Numbered from the stretch's first letter, positions 51,171 through 61,825 are shown. The stretch: DNA of 64,000 bases from Pyrobaculum neutrophilum V24Sta (GCF_000019805.1 NC_010525.1:1-64000), one strand, 5' to 3'. Program-made: numbers and translations. The notes: generated by a model not told the origin, from the sequence alone.

Positions 51171-53072
51171 ATGAGATGGCTCATTCCCCTGGCGGTGGCG
51201 GCGGCGTTGATCGCCGTGTACCTCATGTTGCAACCACCTCCGCCGCCTCAGGCGGGGATAACTACGACGGCCACGCCGCAACAGCCCACAACCGCCCCAA
51301 CCCAAACGACGGCAACCGCCCAGACGCCAACCGCGACGGCGCAGCCCACAGCTACGACGACAACGGCGCCGCGCCCCCCCGCGCCTCAGCCCGTCTACCT
51401 GCCCAAGATAACCTGGAGGCTCTCCGCGCCGCCTGTAGTAAACACGACCAAGTTGCCTCTCGCGGTTAACTACACCATAACCCTGGCCAACGAGGGCAAC
51501 GGCACGGGGGCGGTGGAGGTAGACGGCGTGGTGTACACGCTTAAGCCCGGCGAGAGGATAAACGTTACGAAGAGCGTAGTGGCGAAGACCGCTGGTAGGC
51601 AGAAAATAGCCGTGGTGATCAACGGCACAGAGTACGCCTACGCCACGGCCGTTTACTACTACGCCCCCAAGCTCGTGGCGGAGCCCATCGCGGTAAACGT
51701 AACAAAGATGCCCGCCAACGCCACAGTAGAAATAGTGATCAAAAACGTGGGCAACTACAGCGCGGTGGTCGACGGCGTTGTTATACAGCCTGGGCAGACT
51801 GCCAGGATAAAAACCACGTTAAACATCACGGCGGCCGGCACCTACTACGTCAACTACAGCGGCGTACCCATAGCGGTGACCGTCAACTACCTAACCCCCA
51901 ACGTAGAATACAAGCTGGGCGGCCCCACGTACCTAGAGGTGCTCCCCGGCGAAAACGCCACGGCGTGGCTCTGGCTCTACAACAGAGGCAACGCCACGGC
52001 GGAGGTCAAAATCGACGGCAGAGCCTACGCGATAGCGCCCCGGAGCTACATCAACATCACCAAGAGCGTCAGGATAAACAGCGGCGGGCTCTACGCCGTG
52101 GTCTTCCACGCCGAGGGGGCCCTCAACGGCACGTTAGAATGGCGCGTAAAGGCGGCCCTCGTGGCCGTGAGAGTAGAGATAGTCGTGTGGAAGCCGGACC
52201 TAATGAGGAGCTGGCCGGCGCCCACCGACACCCTAGCCCTCTCGGTGACCAGCAAATCGGTAGACATAGCCTGGGGGTACATCATATCGACAAACGCCAC
52301 CTACAGACCCATCACCTTGAACATACAGGGACCTGGAGGCGGGACGTACGTCCTTAAGCCGGGGGCTTACATATCGGCGAACTCCACAGCCACGCTACAA
52401 GCGCCGGGGACGGGAGAGCTCGCCGTATACATAAACGGCACCAAATACGCCACCACTATACGGCTAGACCTAAAGCCGCCCACGGTTTCCGTGTCAGACG
52501 TAAGCCAGATATGGTTCGAAGACGCTAGACCCATATACTCCGTCCAGATAAACTGCAGAGTGGCAACCATCCAGTTCGACCTCATGAGGGTAAGCGGCAC
52601 TGTGACATACAGCCCCACGGCTACAAACCTACAGGGGACAATAACGGTGAAAACAGCAAGCGGCGTCTACACAGGAGACTACAGCGGATACGTCTCCGGA
52701 AACTCGGGACACGTCAGCATAAGCATAGCAGGGCGCAGAGTAGACATAGACTTCACGGTATCCCCACTAGCCCCAACTAGGATACTGGTAGACGGAAGCC
52801 AAGTCACATGCACAGCGCCCACATACCTAATACCACCTGTGCTATACCGACAGAAGCCGACCACCCCGCCGACGTCTGCCACAGCCTACGCCTCCGCGCT
52901 AGTTTCGCTCTTCGCTAAACAAGACGGCGACAGAGCTCAATCTGCTGTGTGGAACGGAGACTACGTGGAGGTCACAGACGGGTGGGGCAACAAGATGGCT
53001 GTGTACATTAGACAGGGCCAGATCGAGATAAGCGGAGCCCTATCGGCAAGAATTACCGCAGTAATATCATAA
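51171..53072 (+). CDS. Exported surface protein with Thr/Pro-rich linker
   Basis: 633 residues. An N-terminal membrane anchor or signal (RWLIPLAVAAALIAVYLML) is followed by a Pro run and a Thr/Ala/Pro linker, residues about 24-78, likely O-glycosylated. The rest is beta-rich with repeated N-x-S/T sites and repeated 'KPGE/APRS-x-INxTKS' turns (e.g. LKPGERINVTKS, IAPRSYINITKS), suggesting tandem Ig-like domains. It has no enzymatic motif. It reads toward the giant gene, 39 bases away. Confidence 0.8.
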   Translation: MRWLIPLAVAAALIAVYLMLQPPPPPQAGITTTATPQQPTTAPTQTTATAQTPTATAQPTATTTTAPRPPAPQPVYLPKITWRLSAPPVVNTTKLPLAVNYTITLANEGNGTGAVEVDGVVYTLKPGERINVTKSVVAKTAGRQKIAVVINGTEYAYATAVYYYAPKLVAEPIAVNVTKMPANATVEIVIKNVGNYSAVVDGVVIQPGQTARIKTTLNITAAGTYYVNYSGVPIAVTVNYLTPNVEYKLGGPTYLEVLPGENATAWLWLYNRGNATAEVKIDGRAYAIAPRSYINITKSVRINSGGLYAVVFHAEGALNGTLEWRVKAALVAVRVEIVVWKPDLMRSWPAPTDTLALSVTSKSVDIAWGYIISTNATYRPITLNIQGPGGGTYVLKPGAYISANSTATLQAPGTGELAVYINGTKYATTIRLDLKPPTVSVSDVSQIWFEDARPIYSVQINCRVATIQFDLMRVSGTVTYSPTATNLQGTITVKTASGVYTGDYSGYVSGNSGHVSISIAGRRVDIDFTVSPLAPTRILVDGSQVTCTAPTYLIPPVLYRQKPTTPPTSATAYASALVSLFAKQDGDRAQSAVWNGDYVEVTDGWGNKMAVYIRQGQIEISGALSARITAVIS

Positions 53073-53111
53073 GGAGAAAAAAACTTTTAAACTCCACCTT
53101 TTTGAAAAGTC

Positions 53112-56100
53112 ATGCATAACAAAACAAGGTTACTCCTGTTAGGGCTACTGCTCGCTGTCGCGCTCCCCGCAATGATATACGCACAAACTCAGAGGGGAGG
53201 GGGATACGTCCTACCCTCCACCTTCAATGTGGTAATGCAGATAAACGACGCCAGAGCCGCATACCAACTAGACCCCAACTACGTCCTCTGTAACCCCTGG
53301 TCAAAATCGCTCTCGAACTACCCGACCTATAGATTCGCGGCAGGCAAAAACTTCACCCTAATAATTAGAGAAATAAGACAAAACCCCGTATATCCGCCCC
53401 AGTTCAAGGACCTAAGGACTAGCGCCACTGCAAATGCCACAGGCTTCGTAAACTTCCAGATAAGCTTCCCAAGCGGTCTCAATGTAACAAAACCTTCGGA
53501 CTGGTATGTCGCTATCGTCGTAGAGTGGCCCCGGCCAGGCTACTACTTCCTCATATACAACAAGACATTTACAAACACGCCGCTTATAGACGTTCTGGGC
53601 AATCTGACGGGCAGACCGGATCTCACTGGCCAGGAGGTATACAACGGACCGTGGGGCGTCATAAAGGTTTATAATGGGCAGGGACACTACGGCAACTTCT
53701 CCGCCTCGACGATACACACGTTCTACATAGGCGTAAACACCCTGGGCAAGCAGTTCCCGCTTACGCTTACTAGGACTGTCACAATTGGGGGCGCCACCAT
53801 AACGCTGGATAACAACGTCGGCCCGGCGGTAGGGCCGACCAACTACGTTAGGAGCATAGATCCCAACGTGCAGGCGGTATTTGGCCCGTTCACATACCTA
53901 GGGTCCTACGTCTATAACCTCGGTGGCGCGGGTACAACGCCGGATCAATACAGCGTTAAGGTTGACCAGAAACAAGTGTCGTATGGCTACTACATCTACC
54001 TCACCATTGAGGGCAACACGGGCGTTGTGATACAGAGCAAGAACTCCATCCAGTATGCCTACAACCTCCTGAGGTACGTATCTATGACGCTTAACAAGAC
54101 CGCAGGCCCCGGCACCGGCACGCCGGTGCCCATGTCCTGCGGCCTGGTGATCTGGAACATGACGACGTACACCGTCAAGATCACAGGCTTGCTAGACCTC
54201 AAGGGCAACCCGGTATTCAACCCAGAGAGCTTCAGGTTCAAGATACAGACGAAGATAGGCGACAACTGGGTCACCTTCGACCGCGCCCAGGGCTCATGGC
54301 GTTTGGACATAGGCGATGTCAAAGCCGCCCTCAACCAGGTCTGTGGTACTATAACCAGCTTCAACGACCTAAAGCAGTGCTACTACAACCTAGGGCCTGA
54401 TGGGTTCAGAGCAGCAGTGCTGAGCTTGTACCAGCCGATAATTCTGACAAGACTCGGCGGGATGCTGAAGTTGACGGATACCACCGCTGACCTATCTACA
54501 CAAGATTTCGTGACAAAGCTGGTGGCCGAGTACGTATACAACAGCGGCAACGACGTGGTCAACGCCCTCGTGTTCGAAGCTCCGCTTATGGCGCCGGTGA
54601 ACTGGCAGGGCGTCCTCAACGTGTCGATTCTGCCCGTCCAGATTAGGCTGTGGAGGTGGAGCAACCTGTCGCTACCTCCTGCGTTGCCTAATCCAAGGGA
54701 GTACTACTACAGCGATCCGCTCGACCTAGCCTCGCTGAGGTTTGTGGTAAGCGGAGACACCGTGTACATTGACAGATATGCCTACGACGGAGCTATTACG
54801 TACGATCCATGGCTCGGCCAAGTGATATGGTCCCTGCCGCCCTATGTGCCTGCTCCCGGGTTTGTCGGCAACGTCAGAGTTAGCCTACTTGCGTGGTTCA
54901 ACGCAAGCGGCTACCTACCAGCCCCGACCTTGATCGCCAACTTGACAACCAGCGGCTTTAGGTACTTCAACTACAGCGATGCCATGGCGTACAGCGGCTA
55001 CTTCTCCAAGTTCAACATTGGGATCGTCGGAAGCTACTCCTACAAGTTCAGGATCTACTACAACGACGCCCTGGTAGGTACCGCTAACATCATCGTGAGG
55101 TATCCAAACGTCACGTCCACGGGCTTGATGAAGCAAGACGCCGCCTCTGTCAGAGGAGTGCTCCAGCCGGTATATGACTCCAACAACAGGGTTGACATGT
55201 ACAATGTTGAGTACGCCACCCCCGCCAGATTCTACGACAGGGAGCACGTGATACACATAGCGATTATTAGGATATTCCAGAACATACTTCTGAGGGACGC
55301 ATGTGGCAACCCGATATCCGGCGTATCTGCCGGCCTGGCCGGCGCCTACCTAACGCTGAACGTGACGGTTGGAGACCGTAGCGTAACAATCAGCAGGCTA
55401 CCGCTTGGAAGCGAGGTGCCTGTCGACGTGTACATACCGATTGACCAGTGGGGCAACCCGCAGCTCGACCTAACAAGAGGCTCTATTGTAGCGTATCCAG
55501 TCCTCTACTACTTCGGCTACAAGCTCTACCCAGTGGCCAACGTTTCCCAGATCCCGGCGAGTCAGCCCATGCCTCTGACGATTCCGATTAAGTTCGGCGT
55601 TGTGAGGAAGCCGGTGCTCTACCTGCCCATCGCGCCGTTGCTCTTCAGAGTCTGGAGCCAGGCGATATCAGCCGACTACGACCCGCTCAAGGAGCCGCTT
55701 GTGGGCTTTGTAGTTAGAGTCTTCAGCACTGCGACCGGCGACGAGATGGCGAGAAGCATATCCAACGTGACGGGCTACGCATACGTGCCCAATGTGCCTA
55801 TTGGCGTGCCGCTGAAGGTATCCGTGAGGACCATCGTGCCGTCTTCTGACAAATACTGGAGCTATACGTACGAGCAGATCAAGAGGTCTAACGACTATGC
55901 CTCCTACGCGACGTTCATGGGCCGCAACCCCTCGGATAACGTCTACACGCTGGGCACAAGGGGCGCGATTGACGCTGGGCTAGAGGTGAACAAGACGACC
56001 ATAGTCCTCACGGCGGGCAACGCGTCGAAATACATATGCGCCAAGGAGCCCATTAACCTAGCTACGCAGGTGTTTGACCTAGTCGTGAGGCTGTGGGATA

Positions 56101-59100
56101 AGACAGGTAAGTACCTCCTGAGGAGCCAGTACGTCTACTTCGGGCCGTATCCGCAGGCAACTAGGCCGTATTTGATGAACGTAACGCTAGTCGTCGACGG
56201 CGGCGTGTATCCCGACGCCTCTAGATGGATGAACTACGCCACGAACGACTACAAGATTTTGACGGACTTCCGCGTAATAGGTATAACCGGCATGAGGTCG
56301 ATATACCAGAAGCTAGCCTCGTACTACTTGAAGCAGGCGCAGACCTATCTCTACTGTCCGACGTATGCGGCTGCCAACTACTCGGCTGCTATCAACGCGT
56401 TTGCCCTAGCTGCGATGGCTGGGTACATCGCCAACGCCTCGACGGACAGGTACGCCGCTGTGTTCCTGCTGACGTCGCAGCAGCCGAAGGACTTGATAGA
56501 TGTGTGTGCGATGACGCCTTCGCAGGTGGGTGCCTCCGAGCTGGCGAGGCTATTTATGCCGGGCCAGAGGCTGAGGTTCGTCGTGTGGTACCTAGGCCAG
56601 AAGGTGTTTGACGACTACGTGACTATCACAGGGCCGGTTGTGGACATAAGGACCGACGTATACCCAGTCAACACCACGACCTACACAAAGAGCATGAGGT
56701 TGCCCGTCGACGCGTTCGTAGGCTTCACGCTGTCTGACGTCTACGTAGGCGTCGCTGCCAACAAGACGCCCGTCGACACGTTGTTTGCAAACGCGTCGGT
56801 GGCCTCGAGGTTGCTTGCTCCGTTTGACTCGATGTACAAGGTATACAACCTCGGCTGGCTTGTTGACAACGAGCTGGCGAAGTCTAGCCAGACGATGTAC
56901 AACGATATGGTATACGCGGTCAGCGGTGACCAATCCCAGACGTGGTACTACGGAACCTACAAGCCGACCACCTCTGGCGTCGAGTTCGTGTATCTGCCTA
57001 ACCTCGCAGTGATAAGAAACGGCACAACTGCGAAGTACCTCACCACGTTGCTCAACAGCGTCCAGCAGAGGACGGTCACACAGAGAACCGCCAACTCCAT
57101 ACCGCTACAGAACTTCACGGTACAGGTCCCCGCCTCTTCCAGCGGCACGGTAACGCTACGCGGCGCCTATATCAAGTACGACCCGGCGTCCAACTCCACC
57201 TACCTCCACCTCACCGCCTATAACGGCACTGAAAACGGCGTCTTGGTTCAGCCGTATGCCGTGTTGAACCTACAGCTTGCCGTGTTGCCAAACGGCACCG
57301 TTAAGAAGGACTTCGTCCGCGAGTATCCAGCCAACTACACAATAGACCTCTACGTCTACGCCAAATGCGGTAGCGTGACGCTTCAAGGCGCCCCCGGCGA
57401 CATAACTGTTAACGTAAACGTGCAGGCAGGTAGCTGTCCCGCAACTATCGTGCTGAAGGGCGTCAACATGAGCTATCCTGTTAAGACGATCGTGTTGCCT
57501 GCAACACCCAGCGCAGAGTACGTCGTAAGCTTCGACAGATGGTTCAGTACGATGTACGACACAGCCTTCATGTCCTACAGTGTGCTCTACCACTCGAGCG
57601 ATGTTGTCGAGAGGAACCACATCCTGTCTGTGTTGACCTATCCGGGCGCCAACAGAATATGTGCTGTTCAGACTGCAGTTGCGCAAGTGGGTGAAGACGA
57701 TGAGTACACCTACAGATTGTGGTTGAGAGGCGCCAACGTGACTAACTACAGGACCTTGTTGGTGACTCTGCCGTGGAAGATCGCCGGCGGCGGAAAGGCT
57801 CTGGTCAACATCACCGCCTACTTTGACAACAACAACACTCTGATCGACTACAAGGTCTACAACTTGACCTCAATGCTCAACGGCACGAAGGGTGAGCAAG
57901 CGACGGTAGCTCTGCCGCTGAACTTCGGCAGAGTTGGCCAGCTGGCCTATGCCATAGCAACCACGGGCGCGAGGGTACGCTACGAGATAAAGTTCTACAT
58001 GTATGACCCGAGGACTGCTCCATACAGCGTCTGTGCGGTTAAGTTGGTGCCGCTGTATGCCAACTACAAGACGGTGTCTATGTACGACTGCGCGGTACCG
58101 TCTCTGGCTGGCCCAACTAACATCGACCCCACCACTGTGGTTTACAGCATCGACCCAGCCGGCTCTGCCAACAACGGATTCACTGTGACGTTTGACCAGT
58201 ATGGCGGGTTCGGAGCTCCGATTACCTACGTGGTGAGAGCCGGAGACGTCGCTCTACTGCCGTCTTGGTACCACAAGACCTCGGTGGCTGGCTCGCGCAT
58301 CTCCAGGATATGGCTGATCGCCGCCAGCGACGACCCGTCCAAGGGCCCGGCGCTTGGTACAAAGTATGTCGAGCTAACGGCTAAGGACGACAAGGTCGCT
58401 GTGGAGGGCTACAAGCTGTTTAAGTACCTCGTGATCAACTACATACCGCCCGTCTGCCGCGGCTACGTCACCACCACCTACCTGGACGAGTTCGACGGCT
58501 CGGGCAGAATTAGCGGCCTGGGCTTCGGCGTGGGCGGCACGAGCTCGCTGTTGCTGAGCAACTACACGCACGTGGCTATGTGGAACTCCACCGCCATGTG
58601 GATGGCCGGAGGAGTGTTCAAGTTGCCCACCGTGGCTCTCGACTACTTGAGCGTGCAGAACGACGCCCAGTTCCCGATATATGTCGGATCGCTGACTGTG
58701 AAGTACCGCGACTGGAGGTACGAGGTGCCGATGAATTTGACGAGGGTTGACGCGAAGTCTACCGTGAGCATGATTCCGCTGAACGGCTACGGCTTCGGCA
58801 GGACGTACATGATCAACGCGACCGACGTCTGGGGCTTCAGGCTGGTGCAGCCCAACTACGCCTACGGTCTGAAGGTCTACCACGGCGGTTTGGTTGACGC
58901 GATTAAGTACTTCGGCATACCGACCATGCCGAAGACGCTTGATAAGTACATACAGCCGCTGACGAGCCAGTACTACCTGCAGAACGTCTTGTACGCGAGC
59001 CATGCCGAGACGACACAGTGGACGTTTGGCATACTGAACAACAAGATCTCCGAGGTGACCCGCGGCGTTTGGGGCAACTTCGACGTGAACACCACCAACT

Positions 59101-61142
59101 GGGACTACAAGTACGTGTTCAACTTCCCGACTCTGCCGCTGAAGGAGATACGCGACTGGAACGACAGACCGCTGGCTAACCAGACCGTGGCGCTGTTTGA
59201 CAGATCCGGCAGGCTCTACGCTGTGGTGTACAGCAACAGCTTGGGTAGGCTGGCATATCCGTTGCCCGATCTGTCTTCGGTAGGCCTATCTAACGTGGTG
59301 AGGGTGGCGTGGTACGACGGCTACATCGTCGAGCTGTTGATGGGCAAGCCCGAGTTCACGATATGGGTCTACGACCAACTGATCCAGAGAGATGTCACTG
59401 AGCTGGGCGACGCATCGGTTAACGACAAGATAAGGACCTATGTCTACCCGCTGACTGTCACCGTGAAGGACGACGCCGGGAGGCCGCTGACGAATATGAT
59501 AGTGAAGGTGGTGGACACCTCGACCGTAGGGCAGTTGGTGAACGCGGCTAATAAGACCGGCGCCGACGGCGGCGCCCAAGTCGTTGACTTGAGGATTTCG
59601 AAGTACTCCACCGGAGTGCTCTCGCAGATTCCGCCTACCAGCTACTACTACTACGTCTATGATCCGTCCGGCGCCTTGGTTGCCGCCGGCAGATTTGAGA
59701 TACAGCGCGGTGCCTCTGTGCCGTCGACCGGCTGGAACGTTGTGGCCACCGTGAGGTATGCCACCGAGATACCCGTGAAGAACAGCGCCACTAGGGGCTA
59801 TCTGCTGATCAAGGGCGTGGAGTTCCTCAACGGCACTAGGAAGGATATCAAGATTCCGTTCACTATATCGGGCGGCGTGATGATCCTGGGCGGCAAGGTG
59901 CCTGTGTCTGTCGAGTACCCAGTTGAGATCTACGTGACCCACGTGACGTTAGGCGGCCAGGAGGTGCCTGTCAAGGGCGGTCAGTTCCTTGTGTACAGCG
60001 GAAAGACCACCGATCTGCTGTCTGGGCTTGACTTCGCCGAGCTTGGGCTGACGGGCGTAGTGACGATACAAGCTGTTGACGCCAGCGGCGCACCGAGGAG
60101 CGACTGGACTGTTCAGGTGCTGTACGGCAACCTCACCGCTGCACAGGGCGCTGGCCAGGTGCAGGCCGTGTTGCCGAGGAGCGACGTCCTTGGCCAACCC
60201 TACACTGTGAAGGTGATTACGAACGCCATGACGCCCGAGGGCCGCGCCTTAGTCAAGACGCAGGTGCTCAACCTAACGCAGAAGGCGCTGTCTCTCCAGA
60301 TACCCGTCTCGACGGTGAAGGTGGTTGTGCAGGTGGTTGACGGCTTTGGTGCTGTGAGGAGCGACTGGCCTGTGGCTGTGGAGAACGTGGGGTCTGGGAT
60401 GGGTCAGCTGTCTGTTGAGCTTGTGGATGGTCAGCAGTACGTGGCTAGGGCCACCGGCCTAGGCTTCACCAACACCACCGCCTTCACAGCCAAAGGTCCG
60501 CAGATGGTGATAAGGATCAAGATACCCACCGGCAAGATAGTGGCCCAGGCCGTAGACGGCTTCGGCAACGTCAGAAGCGACTGGACTGTGCAGATCGTCG
60601 GCGTCACCACAGGCCAGGGTAGTGTAGGGCCCGTGGAGGTGCTGGCCGGCACATACACCGTTAAGACTTCGGTGTTTGGCAAGGAGTTCAGCCAGACTGT
60701 CAACGTGCAGCCGGGCCAGACCGTGACTGCGGCTGTCCAGGTTCCCACCGCGAAGCTGAGCGTCACCGCCGTAGACGACGACAAGAAGCCCATCGACCAG
60801 TACGTCTCGTCTGTGGAGGTAACCGGCCCGCAGACGTTGATGTACTCCAGCTCGCCGAAGAACGTGGAGGTGCTGGCGGGCACCTACACGGTTAAGGTGC
60901 AGGCTCTTGGGAAGGAGGCCACTGCGCAGATCGCGCTGAATCCGGGCGACGTGAAGAACATACAGGTAGTGGTGCCGGGCACCGCCGGGCTTGACTTCTT
61001 CGGCACCAGGATACCGTTGCCGACGCTGGTGCTGTACGGCCTGCTGTTGTTGGTAGTGATAGTGATACTGGCGATACTGATCATCGAGTACAACAACTGG
61101 AGGAGGAGGCGCTTGATGCAGATACTGGCGCCGCCTAAGTAA
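53112..61142 (+). CDS. Giant exported, membrane-anchored surface protein (S-layer-like)
   Basis: 2676 residues. The signal peptide TRLLLLGLLLAVALPAMIYA is followed by long beta-rich sequence with N-x-S/T sites. At the C-terminal end, tandem carboxypeptidase-regulatory-like repeats (VDGFGAVRSDWPV, VDGFGNVRSDWTV) lead to one membrane helix (YGLLLLVVIVILAILIIEY) and a basic tail. TATA CTTTTAAAC is about 20 bases before the ATG. It is the longest gene in the window and may be the main surface protein or a stalk, but the S-layer role is inference. Confidence 0.85.
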   Translation: MHNKTRLLLLGLLLAVALPAMIYAQTQRGGGYVLPSTFNVVMQINDARAAYQLDPNYVLCNPWSKSLSNYPTYRFAAGKNFTLIIREIRQNPVYPPQFKDLRTSATANATGFVNFQISFPSGLNVTKPSDWYVAIVVEWPRPGYYFLIYNKTFTNTPLIDVLGNLTGRPDLTGQEVYNGPWGVIKVYNGQGHYGNFSASTIHTFYIGVNTLGKQFPLTLTRTVTIGGATITLDNNVGPAVGPTNYVRSIDPNVQAVFGPFTYLGSYVYNLGGAGTTPDQYSVKVDQKQVSYGYYIYLTIEGNTGVVIQSKNSIQYAYNLLRYVSMTLNKTAGPGTGTPVPMSCGLVIWNMTTYTVKITGLLDLKGNPVFNPESFRFKIQTKIGDNWVTFDRAQGSWRLDIGDVKAALNQVCGTITSFNDLKQCYYNLGPDGFRAAVLSLYQPIILTRLGGMLKLTDTTADLSTQDFVTKLVAEYVYNSGNDVVNALVFEAPLMAPVNWQGVLNVSILPVQIRLWRWSNLSLPPALPNPREYYYSDPLDLASLRFVVSGDTVYIDRYAYDGAITYDPWLGQVIWSLPPYVPAPGFVGNVRVSLLAWFNASGYLPAPTLIANLTTSGFRYFNYSDAMAYSGYFSKFNIGIVGSYSYKFRIYYNDALVGTANIIVRYPNVTSTGLMKQDAASVRGVLQPVYDSNNRVDMYNVEYATPARFYDREHVIHIAIIRIFQNILLRDACGNPISGVSAGLAGAYLTLNVTVGDRSVTISRLPLGSEVPVDVYIPIDQWGNPQLDLTRGSIVAYPVLYYFGYKLYPVANVSQIPASQPMPLTIPIKFGVVRKPVLYLPIAPLLFRVWSQAISADYDPLKEPLVGFVVRVFSTATGDEMARSISNVTGYAYVPNVPIGVPLKVSVRTIVPSSDKYWSYTYEQIKRSNDYASYATFMGRNPSDNVYTLGTRGAIDAGLEVNKTTIVLTAGNASKYICAKEPINLATQVFDLVVRLWDKTGKYLLRSQYVYFGPYPQATRPYLMNVTLVVDGGVYPDASRWMNYATNDYKILTDFRVIGITGMRSIYQKLASYYLKQAQTYLYCPTYAAANYSAAINAFALAAMAGYIANASTDRYAAVFLLTSQQPKDLIDVCAMTPSQVGASELARLFMPGQRLRFVVWYLGQKVFDDYVTITGPVVDIRTDVYPVNTTTYTKSMRLPVDAFVGFTLSDVYVGVAANKTPVDTLFANASVASRLLAPFDSMYKVYNLGWLVDNELAKSSQTMYNDMVYAVSGDQSQTWYYGTYKPTTSGVEFVYLPNLAVIRNGTTAKYLTTLLNSVQQRTVTQRTANSIPLQNFTVQVPASSSGTVTLRGAYIKYDPASNSTYLHLTAYNGTENGVLVQPYAVLNLQLAVLPNGTVKKDFVREYPANYTIDLYVYAKCGSVTLQGAPGDITVNVNVQAGSCPATIVLKGVNMSYPVKTIVLPATPSAEYVVSFDRWFSTMYDTAFMSYSVLYHSSDVVERNHILSVLTYPGANRICAVQTAVAQVGEDDEYTYRLWLRGANVTNYRTLLVTLPWKIAGGGKALVNITAYFDNNNTLIDYKVYNLTSMLNGTKGEQATVALPLNFGRVGQLAYAIATTGARVRYEIKFYMYDPRTAPYSVCAVKLVPLYANYKTVSMYDCAVPSLAGPTNIDPTTVVYSIDPAGSANNGFTVTFDQYGGFGAPITYVVRAGDVALLPSWYHKTSVAGSRISRIWLIAASDDPSKGPALGTKYVELTAKDDKVAVEGYKLFKYLVINYIPPVCRGYVTTTYLDEFDGSGRISGLGFGVGGTSSLLLSNYTHVAMWNSTAMWMAGGVFKLPTVALDYLSVQNDAQFPIYVGSLTVKYRDWRYEVPMNLTRVDAKSTVSMIPLNGYGFGRTYMINATDVWGFRLVQPNYAYGLKVYHGGLVDAIKYFGIPTMPKTLDKYIQPLTSQYYLQNVLYASHAETTQWTFGILNNKISEVTRGVWGNFDVNTTNWDYKYVFNFPTLPLKEIRDWNDRPLANQTVALFDRSGRLYAVVYSNSLGRLAYPLPDLSSVGLSNVVRVAWYDGYIVELLMGKPEFTIWVYDQLIQRDVTELGDASVNDKIRTYVYPLTVTVKDDAGRPLTNMIVKVVDTSTVGQLVNAANKTGADGGAQVVDLRISKYSTGVLSQIPPTSYYYYVYDPSGALVAAGRFEIQRGASVPSTGWNVVATVRYATEIPVKNSATRGYLLIKGVEFLNGTRKDIKIPFTISGGVMILGGKVPVSVEYPVEIYVTHVTLGGQEVPVKGGQFLVYSGKTTDLLSGLDFAELGLTGVVTIQAVDASGAPRSDWTVQVLYGNLTAAQGAGQVQAVLPRSDVLGQPYTVKVITNAMTPEGRALVKTQVLNLTQKALSLQIPVSTVKVVVQVVDGFGAVRSDWPVAVENVGSGMGQLSVELVDGQQYVARATGLGFTNTTAFTAKGPQMVIRIKIPTGKIVAQAVDGFGNVRSDWTVQIVGVTTGQGSVGPVEVLAGTYTVKTSVFGKEFSQTVNVQPGQTVTAAVQVPTAKLSVTAVDDDKKPIDQYVSSVEVTGPQTLMYSSSPKNVEVLAGTYTVKVQALGKEATAQIALNPGDVKNIQVVVPGTAGLDFFGTRIPLPTLVLYGLLLLVVIVILAILIIEYNNWRRRRLMQILAPPK
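60057..60960 (+). repeat. Internal tandem repeats in the giant surface protein gene
   Basis: At least three units (near 60057, 60320 and 60535) encode V-x-A-V-D-x-x-G-x-x-R-S-D-W-x-V. The phrase GTGGAGGTGCTGGC recurs at 60635 and 60867, encoding VEVLAGTYTVK twice. The units are about 80-90 residues each, as expected for stacked beta-sandwich domains close to the membrane. Confidence 0.65.
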
Positions 61143-61190
61143 CCCCCTCTTTTTCGTATTACCCCCCAACCTTTTTATTTCCCTTTTCCC
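61143..61190 (+). terminator. Pyrimidine-rich transcript end after the giant gene
   Basis: Directly after the stop the + strand has T- and C-rich runs (CCCCCTCTTTTTCG, CCAACCTTTTTATTTCCC). Crenarchaeal transcription ends at U-rich stretches, with aCPSF1 helping. The same block contains the TATA-like CCTTTTTATTT for the next gene at 61200. Confidence 0.5.
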
Positions 61191-61199
61191 CCTTTCCGC

Positions 61200-61796
61200 A
61201 TGTCTCTTGGCCAGATCCTAGTGTCTCACGTCCGTTCTGCCATGTTGGCTAAGCTCCGCGGGCAACCTCTTCCCGAGGCCCACCCCGTGCTCTCTGGCAT
61301 GAGGAGCGGGGTTTTTGTCACTGTGGAGGCCATCGTGAGGTCCGGAGGCTTCGAGAGGAGGGAGGTCAGGGGGTCTCTGGGGGTTGTGGAGCCCTACAGA
61401 GATCTGGCGTACGACACGGCGAAGATCGCGGCGAAGCTTGTATACAGCATCCCCCGTTTTACCGAGTTCGACCTTAGGCGTTCTGTGGTTGAGGTGACGC
61501 TGGTTGGGGCGCTTCGAGAGTGGGACGGGGAGCTGGAGGGGTTTGGCTGGGGTAGGGAGGGGGTCTACGCCGTGTCTCGCCGGGGGATGGCTGTGGTGCT
61601 TCCTCAGACCATGGTGGAGAGGAGGATCTTGGGGGATGCCCTGCATAGATACGTGGAGTCCCTGGTGGGGCCTCCCGAGAGGCTGTACCGGTTCGATACT
61701 CAGATCTTCTACGAGCTACACCCCGAGGGGGAGGTTATCGAGAGGGAGCTCTGGAGATCCCGTGTTATTAGGCAATTTCTGGAAGTTGTGCGTTAA
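61200..61796 (+). CDS. Divergent AMMECR1 paralogue
   Basis: 198 residues. The AMMECR1 pattern is recognisable: [20 protein letters not shown], then [20 protein letters not shown] where LRGCIG is expected, [20 protein letters not shown] (LLPQ motif) and [15 protein letters not shown] at the end. The invariant Cys of RGCIG is Ser here. The other AMMECR1 gene at 5361 keeps RGCIG, so this copy has probably taken a different role. Confidence 0.72.
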   Translation: MSLGQILVSHVRSAMLAKLRGQPLPEAHPVLSGMRSGVFVTVEAIVRSGGFERREVRGSLGVVEPYRDLAYDTAKIAAKLVYSIPRFTEFDLRRSVVEVTLVGALREWDGELEGFGWGREGVYAVSRRGMAVVLPQTMVERRILGDALHRYVESLVGPPERLYRFDTQIFYELHPEGEVIERELWRSRVIRQFLEVVR

Positions 61797-61825
61797 GCTT
61801 TTATATCTGGGCGCCCCATTTGCCA

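Noticed and set aside
50480-51469. Long ORFs antisense to or out of frame with the surface-protein genes
   Set aside because: They are shadows of GC-rich coding sequence, with no start context or family match.
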